Positions 10,692 to 19,879 of a DNA stretch of 64,000 nucleotides are shown piece after piece (position 1 is the stretch's first letter; each line of letters starts with the position of its first letter). Source of the DNA: Streptomyces sp. ASQP_92 (GTDB lineage: Bacteria; Actinomycetota; Actinomycetes; Streptomycetales; Streptomycetaceae); assembly GCF_025399895.1 (NCBI RefSeq), contig NZ_JAODUA010000001.1, forward strand, positions 496,001-560,000, read 5' to 3'. The translations under genes were made by a program, and so were the position numbers. The notes beneath the pieces were generated by a model that was given only the letters and a program-made list of their open reading frames with translations, was not told the DNA's origin and did no database searches.

Positions 10692-13375
10692 ACCGCCTGG
10701 AGGTCCATGCCGGGGCGGACCACCGGCTGGGCTCGGCCAACCCCTACCGGGAGGGGCCGACGGACCTGCGCCTGATCGGACCCGCCCTGGGTGCCTGGGG
10801 CGGTGCGGCCGCAGCGTTGAACTCATCTGCCGCCGAAGCGAGTTGGGGATCGGCGCTGTGCCTGGCCGCAGCGGTGGCCCTCGTGGCGCCGGCCGTACGC
10901 CGGGCTCTGCGCCTTGGATCGCTGCCCCGGGGATTGCCCACGCGAGAGGCACTCCCGCGAAAGGGCCTGCGGCGCGGGGCCCTGACATCGAGGCCCGTCC
11001 CGCTGCGGGCAGCCGACACCAGGCCGCGGGGAGAGGAGAAGCCGGGCCGGGACGAAGGGAGCCGGGGTGAGGGGGATCGGAGTGAGAGGGATCGGGGGCA
11101 GGACGAAGGGAGCCGGGGTGAACGGGGCCGGGGGCGCGACGGGGATGCGGGGAGTGGAGCGGTCTGGAGGTATCGGGGCGCCGCCGCCGGGGTGCTGGTC
11201 TGCGCGGCGGCCGGGATCTTGGCCGGAGGGCTGCATGCCGCCGAGGCGCGGAGGGGGCCGCTGCCCGGGCTCGCGGCCGGGTTCCGTCAGGCCACCGTGG
11301 AGCTGGTGGTCCGCGCCGATCCGAAGGCGACCCGGTCGGCGGGCTGGGGCGGCGCCTCGTACGCGGTGGACGCCGAGGTGGAGAAGGTCCTCGGGCCGGG
11401 GGGTAGGACGGAGCGGGTCCATACGCCGGTCCTGGTGATCGCACCCGCGAGCTGGCAGGGCCTGTTGCCGTCGACGCGGGTACGGGTGAGCGGGCGGCTC
11501 GCGCCGGGCGAGGGGGATGTCGCCGCCGTACTGAGAGCGCCGAACGGGCCGCCTCGTATCACCGGGCCACCAACTGCCGTGCAGCGAAGGGCCGGTGAGC
11601 TTCGCAGTGGACTGCGCGAGGCGGCCGGAGGGCTGGCGCCGGATGTGCGGGCGCTGCTGCCGGGGCTTGTCGTCGGTGACACCTCACGGGTCACTCCCGA
11701 ACTGCGTGCCGCGTTCCGGGCGACCGACCTCACGCACATCATGGCCGTGTCGGGAAGCAATCTGGCAATCATGCTCGCGCTGCTGATCGGGACGCCGGGG
11801 CGGGCCCTGCTCGCCGAGCGGGGTGGTCTCGCGCCGAGGCTCGGGATCTCCTTGCGGACCACCGCACTGCTCGGCGGGGCGCTCACGCTCGCCTTCGTCG
11901 TGGTGTGCCGGCCGGAGCCGAGCGTGCTGCGGGCCGCCGCCTGCGGCCTGGTCACCCTGCTGGCCATCGGTACGGGCCGGCGCAGATCGCTGATCCCCGC
12001 CCTGGCCGCCGCCGTACTGCTCCTGGTGCTGTACGCGCCCGAACTGGCCCGCAGCTATGGGTTCCTGCTCTCGGTGCTGGCCACGGGGGCGCTGCTCACG
12101 ATCGCGCCGGGATGGAGTGCGGTGCTGCGGCGGCGCGGGGTGCCGAACGGGATGGCCGAGGTGCTGGCCGCGGCGGCAGCGGCGCAGGCGGTCTGCGCGC
12201 CCGTCGTGGCGGTGTTCGCCGCACGGGTCAGCCTGGTCGCCGTCCCCTGCAATCTGCTGGCCGAGCCGGCGGTGGCGCTGGCCACGGTCCTGGGCTTCGC
12301 CGCCCTCGCCGCCGCGCCGGTCGTGATGCCGCTTGCCCAACTCCTCGCCTGGTGTGCGGGGTGGCCCACGGGATGGATCGCTTCGGTGGCCCGCACCGGA
12401 GGGGCTCTGCCCGGAGCGCAGGCGCAGTGGCCGGGAGGCTGGGGCGGGGGGCTGCTGCTCGCCGTCGCGACCGGCCTCGTGGTGCTGGTGGGGCGGAGGT
12501 TGCTCCGGCATCCCTGGGTGGCCGCCTCGCTCGCACTGCTTCTGCTGCTCGCGGTGGTGCGTCCAGTCCCGCTGACCAGGATCGTCACCGGGTGGCCGCC
12601 GCCGGACTGGTCGTACGCCATGTGCGATGTGGGCCAGGGTGATGCCACGGTGCTGGCGGCGGGCGCGGGGACCGCGGTGGTGATCGACGCCGGGCCGGAG
12701 CCCCAGCCGGTCGACCGATGCCTGCATGAGCTGGGCGTGAGCCGCGTCCCGCTGCTCCTGCTCACCCACTTCCACGCCGACCATGTGGGCGGCCTCGCCG
12801 GGGTGTTGCGGGGCCGGTCCGTCGGGGTGATCGAGACGACGGGGTTCGGTGAGCCGCCCGACCAGGCCGCCTTTGTGCGGCGGACCGCGGCGGCGGACGG
12901 GGTGGCGGTGGTGCCGGCCCGGTACGGCGAGCGGCGGGCGCTCGGCGGGCTCTCCTGGGAGGTGCTGTGGCCCCCGCCCGCGCCGGGTCCCGCCCCGGAC
13001 GGCCCGAACGACGCCAGCGTCACCCTGCTCGCCCGCACCGCCGCCGGGCTGACGCTGTTGCTGCCCGGCGATCTCGAACCGGCCTCGCAGCAGGGCCTGT
13101 TGAGGCAGAACCCGGGGCTCCCGCGGGTGGACGTCCTCAAGGTCGCCCACCACGGCTCGGCGCACCAGGATCTTGCGCTGCTCGGGGTCGTACGCCCGAG
13201 GCTGGCGCTGATCTCGGTCGGACGGGGCAACCGGTACGGCCACCCGGCGCCCCGCACCGTAGCCGTACTGCGCGCGGCGGGAGCGGCGGTGCTGCGCACG
13301 GACACGGACGGAGCCGTGGCGGTGACGGGGGTGGGCGACGGGCTGAGGGCCGTGCCCCGGGATCGAGGGCCGTAG
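10688..13375 (+). CDS. comEC: ComEC/Rec2 family membrane DNA channel protein
   Basis: The 895-residue protein combines a multi-helix competence domain in the middle (THIMAVSGSNLAIM is the family hallmark) with a C-terminal metallo-beta-lactamase fold containing THFHADHVGGL. ComEC forms the channel for single-stranded DNA and its MBL domain is thought to degrade the other strand. The GTG start is set by the GTGA overlap with comEA. An odd feature is a charged, repetitive Arg/Asp/Glu/Gly linker near residues 115-155, encoded by locally reiterated DNA, inserted before the first conserved membrane segments. Natural competence is not established in Streptomyces, so the role here is open. Confidence 0.9.
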   Translation: MNRLEVHAGADHRLGSANPYREGPTDLRLIGPALGAWGGAAAALNSSAAEASWGSALCLAAAVALVAPAVRRALRLGSLPRGLPTREALPRKGLRRGALTSRPVPLRAADTRPRGEEKPGRDEGSRGEGDRSERDRGQDEGSRGERGRGRDGDAGSGAVWRYRGAAAGVLVCAAAGILAGGLHAAEARRGPLPGLAAGFRQATVELVVRADPKATRSAGWGGASYAVDAEVEKVLGPGGRTERVHTPVLVIAPASWQGLLPSTRVRVSGRLAPGEGDVAAVLRAPNGPPRITGPPTAVQRRAGELRSGLREAAGGLAPDVRALLPGLVVGDTSRVTPELRAAFRATDLTHIMAVSGSNLAIMLALLIGTPGRALLAERGGLAPRLGISLRTTALLGGALTLAFVVVCRPEPSVLRAAACGLVTLLAIGTGRRRSLIPALAAAVLLLVLYAPELARSYGFLLSVLATGALLTIAPGWSAVLRRRGVPNGMAEVLAAAAAAQAVCAPVVAVFAARVSLVAVPCNLLAEPAVALATVLGFAALAAAPVVMPLAQLLAWCAGWPTGWIASVARTGGALPGAQAQWPGGWGGGLLLAVATGLVVLVGRRLLRHPWVAASLALLLLLAVVRPVPLTRIVTGWPPPDWSYAMCDVGQGDATVLAAGAGTAVVIDAGPEPQPVDRCLHELGVSRVPLLLLTHFHADHVGGLAGVLRGRSVGVIETTGFGEPPDQAAFVRRTAAADGVAVVPARYGERRALGGLSWEVLWPPPAPGPAPDGPNDASVTLLARTAAGLTLLLPGDLEPASQQGLLRQNPGLPRVDVLKVAHHGSAHQDLALLGVVRPRLALISVGRGNRYGHPAPRTVAVLRAAGAAVLRTDTDGAVAVTGVGDGLRAVPRDRGP

Positions 13376-13410
13376 GGTCCAACTGCCTTGTGGTCAACCG
13401 GAGTTGCTGT

Positions 13411-13872
13411 TCAGACGAGCCAGGTGCCGTCGGTCATCAGGTCGCGGTCGGGGATCTCGTTGGCCTCGCGCCAGGCCTGGACGCGCTGGGGGACGACACG
13501 GAAGAAGGTGTACGAGGGGTCGCTGTTACGCGGGTCCCACACGACCTTGGCGGCGAAGGCATCGGCCGATGCGGAGGGGAGTTCGGGAGTCGGGACGAGG
13601 ACGGCGGTGCCCGTGATGTGGACGACGTCCCGGGTGTGGCCGAGCGTGACCTGGACCGGACGGTCGCCGGACTCCAGGTTGCGCAGGGTGGGGTTGGTGA
13701 TGCGGGTGCACATCAGGAGCGTGCTCTGTTCCCAGACGAAGGAGAGAGGCATGAGATGCGGTTCACCGGCGGCGGACGCGGTCGCGACCCAGGCGTCCTC
13801 GTCCTTTTCGAGGCGGGTCAGGACGTCCTGCTTGCGCTGTTCGCGACTGCGCGGCGGCTCTGATGTCGTCAT
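13411..13872 (-). CDS. PPOX-class pyridoxamine 5'-phosphate oxidase family protein
   Basis: The 153-residue protein has the split-barrel flavin-binding pattern (WVATASAAGEPHLMPLSFVW then the TNPTLRNLESG stretch) seen in the actinobacterial F420/FMN-dependent PPOX-type reductases. It is a single-domain protein of normal family length. It is convergent with comEC and divergent from the YceI gene. Substrate and cofactor cannot be read from the sequence. Confidence 0.75.
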   Translation of the reverse strand: MTTSEPPRSREQRKQDVLTRLEKDEDAWVATASAAGEPHLMPLSFVWEQSTLLMCTRITNPTLRNLESGDRPVQVTLGHTRDVVHITGTAVLVPTPELPSASADAFAAKVVWDPRNSDPSYTFFRVVPQRVQAWREANEIPDRDLMTDGTWLV

Positions 13873-14181
13873 GTCGGGTCACGCTAATGGGCGTTGGGTA
13901 CGTCGTGCCTCGGGCGCTAGTCCTAGGTCGGATGGCGGTGGGCCGGGTGCGGTGGGGGTGGCACGCGGTCCGAGGGGCCCGGGGAAACGGAATGGCCAAT
14001 TCGGGCCTCTGGTGACAGGTGCCTCATCATCGCCCACGTACCGCGTTTGCCTCGAACGGCACATCAGTGATCGAATGCGTCTTCGTCAAGGGGCCGGGGA
14101 CCTGTTGTGGCGGGGACGGACGAGGAGGTCCGGCCCCCGCGCGGCCCGACAGAAACTTCTTCGCACGGGGGTGCGTGCACA
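13873..14181. other. Intergenic region between PPOX and YceI genes
   Basis: This 309-bp divergent gap has no convincing ORF, hairpin or repeat. It presumably holds the two promoters; I see no clear sigma-factor consensus. Confidence 0.4.
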
Positions 14182-15069
14182 GTGTTCAGCCGCTGGTTCG
14201 GCAGGAGCTCGACCAGTTCTCCGCTTCGTTCCGGGCCCCTGGCCGGGCTCTCCGTCCCGCCGACCGCGGGCGTGCTCAGCTGCCGGGTGCTCGACCCGGT
14301 CAGCGAGCCCGTCCAGCGGGCCGAGTTCACGGTCAGCGACGCCTCGGGCCGCAAGGTCGTGGCCGGGGAGACCGACCCGTTCGGGACGGTCGTCACGACG
14401 GTTCCGGCGGGCGAATATCGGCTGGCCGTCACGGCCGACGGGTACACGCCCTTCTACGGGAACGCCAGTGTCACCGCGAGCGGGCTCGCCTCGCTCGGCG
14501 ACATCACGCTCCAGGTCGCCGCCCCGCCGACGCTGCCGGACCCGGGGGAGTGGGAGCTCGACCCGACGCACTCCCAGATCGGCTTCACCGCGAGCCACAT
14601 CGGACTGGCCCGGATCCACGGCCGGTTCAACACGTTCGCCGGGGCCATCCGGATCGGTGAGCGCATGGAGGGGGCGGCGATGCACGTCGTCATCGACACC
14701 GCCTCCATCGACACGGGGGTGAAAATGCGCGACGACCACTTGCGGTCGGGCGACTTCCTCGACGTCGGCAGCTATCCGACGATGGAGTTCTACAGCGACC
14801 GCTTCGTGCACCGGGGTGGCGGTCGGTGGGCGATCATCGGCGGCCTGACGCTGCACGGCGTGAGCCGTACGGTGACGCTCGACACGCAGTACCTGGGCCT
14901 GGGGACCGGGCTCGGCGGCGAGACCAGGGGGGCCTGCCGGGCCAGTACCGAGCTGCACCGCGAGGACTTCACGCTCACGTGGCAGACGATGCTGGCGCGG
15001 GGGATCGCGGCGATCGGGTCCTCGATCTCGATCGACCTCGACATTCAGGTCGTCCCCAAGGCGGGCTGA
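14182..15069 (+). CDS. YceI family protein with N-terminal carboxypeptidase-regulatory-like domain
   Basis: The 295-residue protein starts at a GTG (VFSRWFG) preceded by GGGGGTG. Residues about 35-115 look like a beta-sandwich Ig/CarboxypepD_reg-like domain (SCRVLDPVSEPVQRAEFTV). Residues about 120-290 form a YceI lipocalin-like barrel (WELDPTHSQIGFTASH), a family that binds isoprenoid-like lipids. No clear signal peptide is visible. The carrier or stress role is inferred from the family. Confidence 0.82.
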   Translation: MFSRWFGRSSTSSPLRSGPLAGLSVPPTAGVLSCRVLDPVSEPVQRAEFTVSDASGRKVVAGETDPFGTVVTTVPAGEYRLAVTADGYTPFYGNASVTASGLASLGDITLQVAAPPTLPDPGEWELDPTHSQIGFTASHIGLARIHGRFNTFAGAIRIGERMEGAAMHVVIDTASIDTGVKMRDDHLRSGDFLDVGSYPTMEFYSDRFVHRGGGRWAIIGGLTLHGVSRTVTLDTQYLGLGTGLGGETRGACRASTELHREDFTLTWQTMLARGIAAIGSSISIDLDIQVVPKAG

Positions 15070-15201
15070 CCCCGGGCGGGGGTGGTGGTGGCGGGCGTGG
15101 GGGCGAGGCTTACTCTCTCCCCCCTGTGCTGCATGTGCCCATGGCCGAGGTCCTGCCGGAGCCGTGCCTGTGCCTCTGCGCGTGCCCGCACGCCCGGCGG
15201 C

Positions 15202-15450
15202 TCAGGGGGCTTCGAGCCAGCCGTCGTGTTCGGCGGCCAGCGCGTCCAGGGCCTTCGGGTCGAGCCGGGCGCTCGGGTCCTCGACGACGACCAGCCACTG
15301 GGCGTCCTCGGCGTCGTCCTCGCCGGCCAGGGCGTCGCGAACGAGCTGAGGTTCCTCGGCGAGGCCGAACAGGTCGGTCAGCTCGGTCGACACCTCCTCG
15401 GCGGTGTCGCGGTCCGGGAGTACCAGTACGTGTCGGGTCACATCGTTCAC
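15202..15450 (-). CDS. Small acidic hypothetical protein
   Basis: An 82-residue ORF starts from a GTG (VNDVTRHVLV) with GGAG upstream; an ATG at 15468 is an alternative. It is Asp/Glu/Ala-rich, with DTAEEVSTEL followed by DAEDAQWLVVVEDP, and lacks membrane segments or catalytic motifs. It lies between the YceI and holA genes on the opposite strand. Codon usage looks coding. The function is unknown. Confidence 0.6.
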   Translation of the reverse strand: MNDVTRHVLVLPDRDTAEEVSTELTDLFGLAEEPQLVRDALAGEDDAEDAQWLVVVEDPSARLDPKALDALAAEHDGWLEAP

Positions 15451-15529
15451 CTGGCCATTCTCCGGCATGAGGCGCGGGGCCGCGGCGGCAGGAGGGGGCT
15501 GTCAGTGGGGCGTGGGATGCTGGACGGCG

Positions 15530-16516
15530 ATGGCCACCAGGAAGAATTCCACCGACGATCCGCTCGCCCCCGTCACGCTCGCCGTGGGCCAGGAGGACCT
15601 GCTGCTCGACCGCGCCGTGCAGCAGGTGGTGGCGGCCGCCCGCGCCGCCGACGCCGACACCGATGTGCGAGACCTCAGCTCCGAGCAGTTGCAGCCCGGC
15701 ACGCTGGCCGAGCTGACCAGTCCCTCGCTCTTCGCCGAGCGCAAGGTCGTGGTCGTACGCAACGCGCAGGACCTGTCGGCGGACACGGTCAAGGACGTGA
15801 AGGCGTATCTCGGCGCGCCCGCCGAAGAGATCACGCTGGTGCTGCTGCACGCGGGCGGCGCCAAGGGCAAGGCGCTTCTCGACGCGGCCCGCAAGGCGGG
15901 GGCGCGGGAGGTCGCGTGTCCCAAGACCACGAAGCCGGCCGAGCGGCTCACGTTCGTCCGGCAGGAGTTCCGGGCGCTGGGGCGTTCGGCCACGCCCGAG
16001 GCGTGCCAGGCGCTTGTCGACTCCATCGGCAGCGATCTGCGGGAGCTGGCTTCGGCGGCGTCGCAGCTCTGCGCGGACGTGGAGGGGACGATCGACGAGG
16101 AGATCGTCGGGCGCTACTACACGGGACGGGCCGAGGCGTCCAGCTTCACCGTCGCCGACCGGGCGGTGGAGGGGCGGGCCGCGGAGGCCCTGGAGGCGCT
16201 GCGGTGGTCGCTGTCGACCGGGGTCGCACCGGTGATGATCACCAGCGCGCTCGCGCAGGGGGTGCGGGCGATCGGGAAGCTGTCCTCGGCGCGGGGCGGC
16301 CGACCGGCCGATCTCGCACGGGAGTTGGGGATGCCGCCGTGGAAGATCGACCGGGTGCGGCAGCAGATGCGGGGGTGGACGCCGGACGGGGTGTCCTTGG
16401 CCCTGCGGGCCGTGGCCGAGGCGGATGCGGGGGTCAAGGGCGGGGGGGATGATCCTGAGTACGCCCTGGAGAAGGCCGTGGTCACGATTGCTCGGGCGGC
16501 TCGGGCGGGGCGGTAG
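15530..16516 (+). CDS. holA: DNA polymerase III delta subunit
   Basis: The 328-residue protein resembles HolA, the clamp-loader subunit that opens the beta sliding clamp. The N-terminal AAA+-like domain begins PVTLAVGQEDLLLDRAV; the DLSSEQLQPGTLAELTSPSLFAERKVVVVRN segment is characteristic of the delta subunit. A C-terminal helical collar domain follows (WKIDRVRQQMRGW). The ATG at 15530 gives the usual family length; the longer open frame upstream overlaps the opposing small gene. Confidence 0.92.
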   Translation: MATRKNSTDDPLAPVTLAVGQEDLLLDRAVQQVVAAARAADADTDVRDLSSEQLQPGTLAELTSPSLFAERKVVVVRNAQDLSADTVKDVKAYLGAPAEEITLVLLHAGGAKGKALLDAARKAGAREVACPKTTKPAERLTFVRQEFRALGRSATPEACQALVDSIGSDLRELASAASQLCADVEGTIDEEIVGRYYTGRAEASSFTVADRAVEGRAAEALEALRWSLSTGVAPVMITSALAQGVRAIGKLSSARGGRPADLARELGMPPWKIDRVRQQMRGWTPDGVSLALRAVAEADAGVKGGGDDPEYALEKAVVTIARAARAGR

Positions 16517-16576
16517 CGCTCCGCTTCGGGTCGGGGGTGAGCGGGGTTTTGTCGGGGCTCTGCCCCGGGCCCCTTT

Positions 16577-16960
16577 GGCTGCGGTTCGTGCGGGGCTGGT
16601 CGCGCAGTTCCCCGCGCCCCTGAGGGGTCTGGCTGCGCCGGCCCCGCCGTGCCCCCGGAGGGGCTGGTTGCGTCGGTCCCGGCGTTCTTGAAGGGCTGGT
16701 GGAGACCGCCCCCGGGTCTTTTCGGCTGCGGTTCGTGCGGGGTTGCTCGCGCAGTTCCCCGCGCCCCTGAGGGGTCTGGCTGCGCCGGCCCCGCCGTGCC
16801 CCCCGGAGGGCCTGGCTGCGCACGCCCCCGGCGTTCTTGAAGGGCTGGTGGAGACCGCCCCCGGGTCTTTTCGGCTGCGGTTCGTGCGGGGCTGGTCGCG
16901 CAGTTCCCCGCGCCCCTGAGGGGCCTGGCTGCGCCGGCCCCCCCGCGCCCCCAAGGGGCC
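16577..16960. repeat. ~148-bp tandem repeat, about 2.5 copies
   Basis: The element cgcgcagttccccgcgcccc recurs at 16601, 16748 and 16897 (periods 147 and 149), each within a longer repeated unit that includes a gcgttcttgaagggctggtgg segment. This fills the 522-bp gap between holA and the carboxylase epsilon gene. It encodes no plausible protein. The same core appears at 24.5-25.1, 31.0, 33.5 and 58.2 kb, so it is a dispersed intergenic element of this genome. Confidence 0.8.
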
Positions 16961-17038
16961 TGGTTGCGCCGAACCCCCCGCACCCCCGATGAACCCCGCG
17001 CCCCACGACCCGGGGCCGGGGGGCGCAAGGGGTTTGGG

Positions 17039-17227
17039 TCAGGCTGCTCGGCGCCAGCTTACGGGGGGGTGGTAGGGGTGGCGGCGCCAGGCGGCCAGGG
17101 GGATTACGGGGGCCAGGGCGGGGGTGGGGGATTCTCCGGTGAGGGAGAGGAGGACCACCGCCAGGGCGGCCAGTTCGGCTTCCGTGGGGGAGCCCTTCAG
17201 TACGCGGAACAGGGGTTCGCTCGACAC
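17039..17227 (-). CDS. Acyl-CoA carboxylase epsilon subunit
   Basis: A 62-residue protein starts at a GTG with AAGGAG upstream, 9 bp after the beta subunit. It carries the small conserved core FRVLKGSPTEAELAALAVVL that defines the actinobacterial AccE/PccE family. Epsilon subunits stabilise and activate the carboxyltransferase beta hexamer with a biotinylated alpha subunit encoded elsewhere. Its coupling to the beta gene next to the sugar operon suggests a dedicated malonyl-CoA supply for the polyketide. Confidence 0.85.
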   Translation of the reverse strand: MSSEPLFRVLKGSPTEAELAALAVVLLSLTGESPTPALAPVIPLAAWRRHPYHPPVSWRRAA

Positions 17228-17236
17228 GCTCGCTCC

Positions 17237-18817
17237 TTACTGCGGGGGGTTGCCATGTTTGCGGGACGGCAGGTCGGCGTGTTTGGTGCGCAGCATCGAC
17301 AGCGCGGCGGCGAGGACCTTCCTCGTCTCGGCGGGGTCGATCACGTCGTCCACCAGGCCCCGCTCGGCCGCGTAGTACGGGTGCATCAGCTCTGACTTGT
17401 ACGCCGCGATCTTCTCCGCCCGGACCGCCTCCGGATTGTCCGAACTCGCTATCTCCCGGCGGAAGATGACGTTCGCCGCGCCCTCCGCGCCCATCACCGC
17501 GATCTCGTTGGTGGGCCAGGCGTAGGTGAGGTCCGCGCCGATGGACTGGGAGTCCATGACGATGTACGCGCCGCCGTAGGCCTTGCGCAGGATCAGGGAG
17601 ATGCGGGGCACCGTCGCGTTGCAGTACGCGTACAGCAGCTTCGCGCCGTGGCGGATGATGCCGCCGTGCTCCTGGGAGACACCCGGCAGGAAGCCCGGCA
17701 CGTCGACCATGGTGAGCAGCGGGATGCTGAACGCGTCGCAGAGCTGGACGAAGCGGGCCGCCTTCTCGGAGGCCTCGATGTCCAGGACACCCGCCAGGAA
17801 CTGGGGCTGGTTGGCCAGGATGCCGACCACCCGGCCGTCGATCCGGGCCAGCGCGCAGATGATGTTGCGGGCCCACTGCTCGTGGACCTCCAGGAGGTCG
17901 CCGTGGTCGACGATCTCCTCCAGGACCTTGCGCATGTCGTACGGGCGGTTGCCGTCGGCCGGTACGAGGTCGAGCAGGACATCGTTGCGCCGGTCGGCCG
18001 GGTCGTCGCCCGGGGGCAGCGCCGGCGGCATCTCGCGGTTGTTGGAGGGGAGCATCGAGATCAGATACCTGACCTCCGCCAGGCACGTCTCCTCGTCGTC
18101 GTGGACGAAGTGGGCCACGCCCGACACCCCGGCGTGCACGTCGGCGCCGCCGAGCCCGTTCTGGGTGATCTCCTCGCCGGTCACCGCCTGCACCACGTCG
18201 GGGCCGGTGATGAACATCTGGGACGTTTCGCGGACCATGAAGACGAAGTCGGTGAGGGCGGGCGAGTACGCGGCGCCGCCCGCGCACGGGCCGAGCATCA
18301 CCGAGATCTGCGGGATCACCCCGGAGGCTCTGGTGTTGCGCTGGAAGATGCCGCCGTAGCCGGCGAGAGCGCTGACGCCCTCCTGGATGCGGGCGCCCGC
18401 GCCGTCGTTCAGGGAGACCAGCGGCGCGCCGGCCGCGATGGCCATGTCCATGATCTTGTGGATCTTCGTGGCGTGGGCCTCGCCCAGCGCGCCGCCGAAG
18501 ATACGGAAGTCGTGGGCGTACACGAAGACCGTGCGGCCCTCCACCGTGCCCCAGCCCGTGACCACGCCGTCGGTGTACGGCTTCTTCGCCTCCAGGCCGA
18601 AGCCCACCGCCCGGTGGCGGCGCAACTGCTCCACCTCCTGGAAGGTGCCCGGGTCCAGGAGCAGGTCGATGCGCTCGCGGGCGGTCAGCTTGCCCTTGGC
18701 GCGTTGCGCCTCGGTGGCCTTCTCGCTCGGGCCGAGCCTGGCCTGCTCGCGCAGGACGTGCAGTTCGGCCACGCGTACGGCCGCGGTCCCCGGCGACGGC
18801 TGCTCAGTCACGGTCAC
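17237..18817 (-). CDS. Acyl-CoA carboxylase carboxyltransferase beta subunit
   Basis: The 526-residue protein is of the AccB/PccB type. It has the KLTARERIDLLLDPGTF N-terminal motif, two crotonase-like halves with the oxyanion-hole glycines (GAGARIQEGVSALAGYGGIF and YGGAYIVMDSQSIGAD) and the usual C-terminal helices. It transfers CO2 from carboxybiotin to acetyl- or propionyl-CoA. I chose the GTG at 18817 because AAAGGA precedes it; the ATG at 18832 has no ribosome site. It follows the 3-ketoreductase by 69 bp on the same strand and likely ends the sugar operon. Acetyl versus propionyl preference is not decidable here. Confidence 0.92.
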   Translation of the reverse strand: MTVTEQPSPGTAAVRVAELHVLREQARLGPSEKATEAQRAKGKLTARERIDLLLDPGTFQEVEQLRRHRAVGFGLEAKKPYTDGVVTGWGTVEGRTVFVYAHDFRIFGGALGEAHATKIHKIMDMAIAAGAPLVSLNDGAGARIQEGVSALAGYGGIFQRNTRASGVIPQISVMLGPCAGGAAYSPALTDFVFMVRETSQMFITGPDVVQAVTGEEITQNGLGGADVHAGVSGVAHFVHDDEETCLAEVRYLISMLPSNNREMPPALPPGDDPADRRNDVLLDLVPADGNRPYDMRKVLEEIVDHGDLLEVHEQWARNIICALARIDGRVVGILANQPQFLAGVLDIEASEKAARFVQLCDAFSIPLLTMVDVPGFLPGVSQEHGGIIRHGAKLLYAYCNATVPRISLILRKAYGGAYIVMDSQSIGADLTYAWPTNEIAVMGAEGAANVIFRREIASSDNPEAVRAEKIAAYKSELMHPYYAAERGLVDDVIDPAETRKVLAAALSMLRTKHADLPSRKHGNPPQ

Positions 18818-18886
18818 GGTCGGTCCTTTCATATCCGGAGTCGAAGTGGGTCGAGGTCGAGAGGGAACGCGGCGCGCGGCGGCACG

Positions 18887-19879
18887 TCATGGACGCGGAG
18901 CCCACGCGTGAGTCGCCCGCGCGCGGACCGCGTCCAGCAGGCTCGCCTGCTCCAGACACTCCCCGGCGTCCGGCGACTGGAGCGCGCCGGAGCGCACCGC
19001 GCGCACGAACGCCCGGACGGTGGCGGCCACTTGATCGTGCGGGGCCAGCGTCAGTTCGCGGGGCCCGTGCGCGTCCGTGATCCACACCATCGGCTTGTGG
19101 TCGGCGGACGGCGTGAACGCCGGCTCGACACGGATCCGGCCCTCGCTGCCCCACAGTTCGTACGCCGAGCGGTAGGCGTGCTCCATGCCGAAGGCGAGCT
19201 GGCCGAGCACCCCGGCGGGGGAGCGGACCAGTACCGCGCCCGAGGTCTCCACCGCCGAGCCGCCCGTGTTCTCCAGCGCGGCGCCGACGATCTCCAGACC
19301 CGCGCCGAGGAAGTACAGCGCGGCCCGCACCGGGTAGTAGCCGACGTCCAGCAGGGCGCCGCCGCCCAGTTCCGGGCGGTGCCTGATGTTGCCCGCGGGC
19401 AGGCCCGGGATCGCGAACGCGGCGCTGAACGCCCGGAGTTGACCGATCGCCCCGCTCGTCACCAGCTCCCGTACGACCGAGTGCTGGGGGTGATGGACGA
19501 ACATGACGTTCTCCATCAGGACCAGGCCCGAGGCGCGCGCCAGGTCGAGGAGCGCCTCGGTGGTCGGCCGGTCGGCGGTGAGCGGCTTCTCGGCCAGGAC
19601 GTGCTTGCCCGCGCGCAGCGCCCGGCCCGCCCACTCGGCGTGCAGGGAGATCGGCAGGGGCACGTACACCGCGTCCACGTCGTCCCGCGTGAGGACCGCG
19701 TCGTAGGACTCGACGGGCGCGCAGCCGAACCGGTCCGCGACCTCCCGAGCGCGGCCGCCGTCCCGGCTCGCCACCGCGGTCAGCTCGATGTCGGGGTCGG
19801 CCGCCATGGCGGGCAGCACCCGTCGGCGGGCGATGTCGGCGGTGCCGAGGACGGCGATGCGCAGGGGTCGTTCAGTCAT
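18887..19879 (-). CDS. NDP-hexose 3-ketoreductase (Gfo/Idh/MocA family)
   Basis: The 330-residue protein has an N-terminal Rossmann segment (LRIAVLGTADIARR) and the HVLAEKPLTADRP motif with the catalytic Lys of this family, followed by a GGGALLDVGYYP segment. With the 2,3-dehydratase it forms the pair that makes NDP-4-keto-2,6-dideoxyhexose: the dehydratase gives a 3,4-diketo sugar and this enzyme reduces C-3. The genes overlap by 8 bp (ATGACTGA), which supports coupling. Stereochemistry at C-3 cannot be called from the sequence. Confidence 0.9.
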   Translation of the reverse strand: MTERPLRIAVLGTADIARRRVLPAMAADPDIELTAVASRDGGRAREVADRFGCAPVESYDAVLTRDDVDAVYVPLPISLHAEWAGRALRAGKHVLAEKPLTADRPTTEALLDLARASGLVLMENVMFVHHPQHSVVRELVTSGAIGQLRAFSAAFAIPGLPAGNIRHRPELGGGALLDVGYYPVRAALYFLGAGLEIVGAALENTGGSAVETSGAVLVRSPAGVLGQLAFGMEHAYRSAYELWGSEGRIRVEPAFTPSADHKPMVWITDAHGPRELTLAPHDQVAATVRAFVRAVRSGALQSPDAGECLEQASLLDAVRARATHAWAPRP

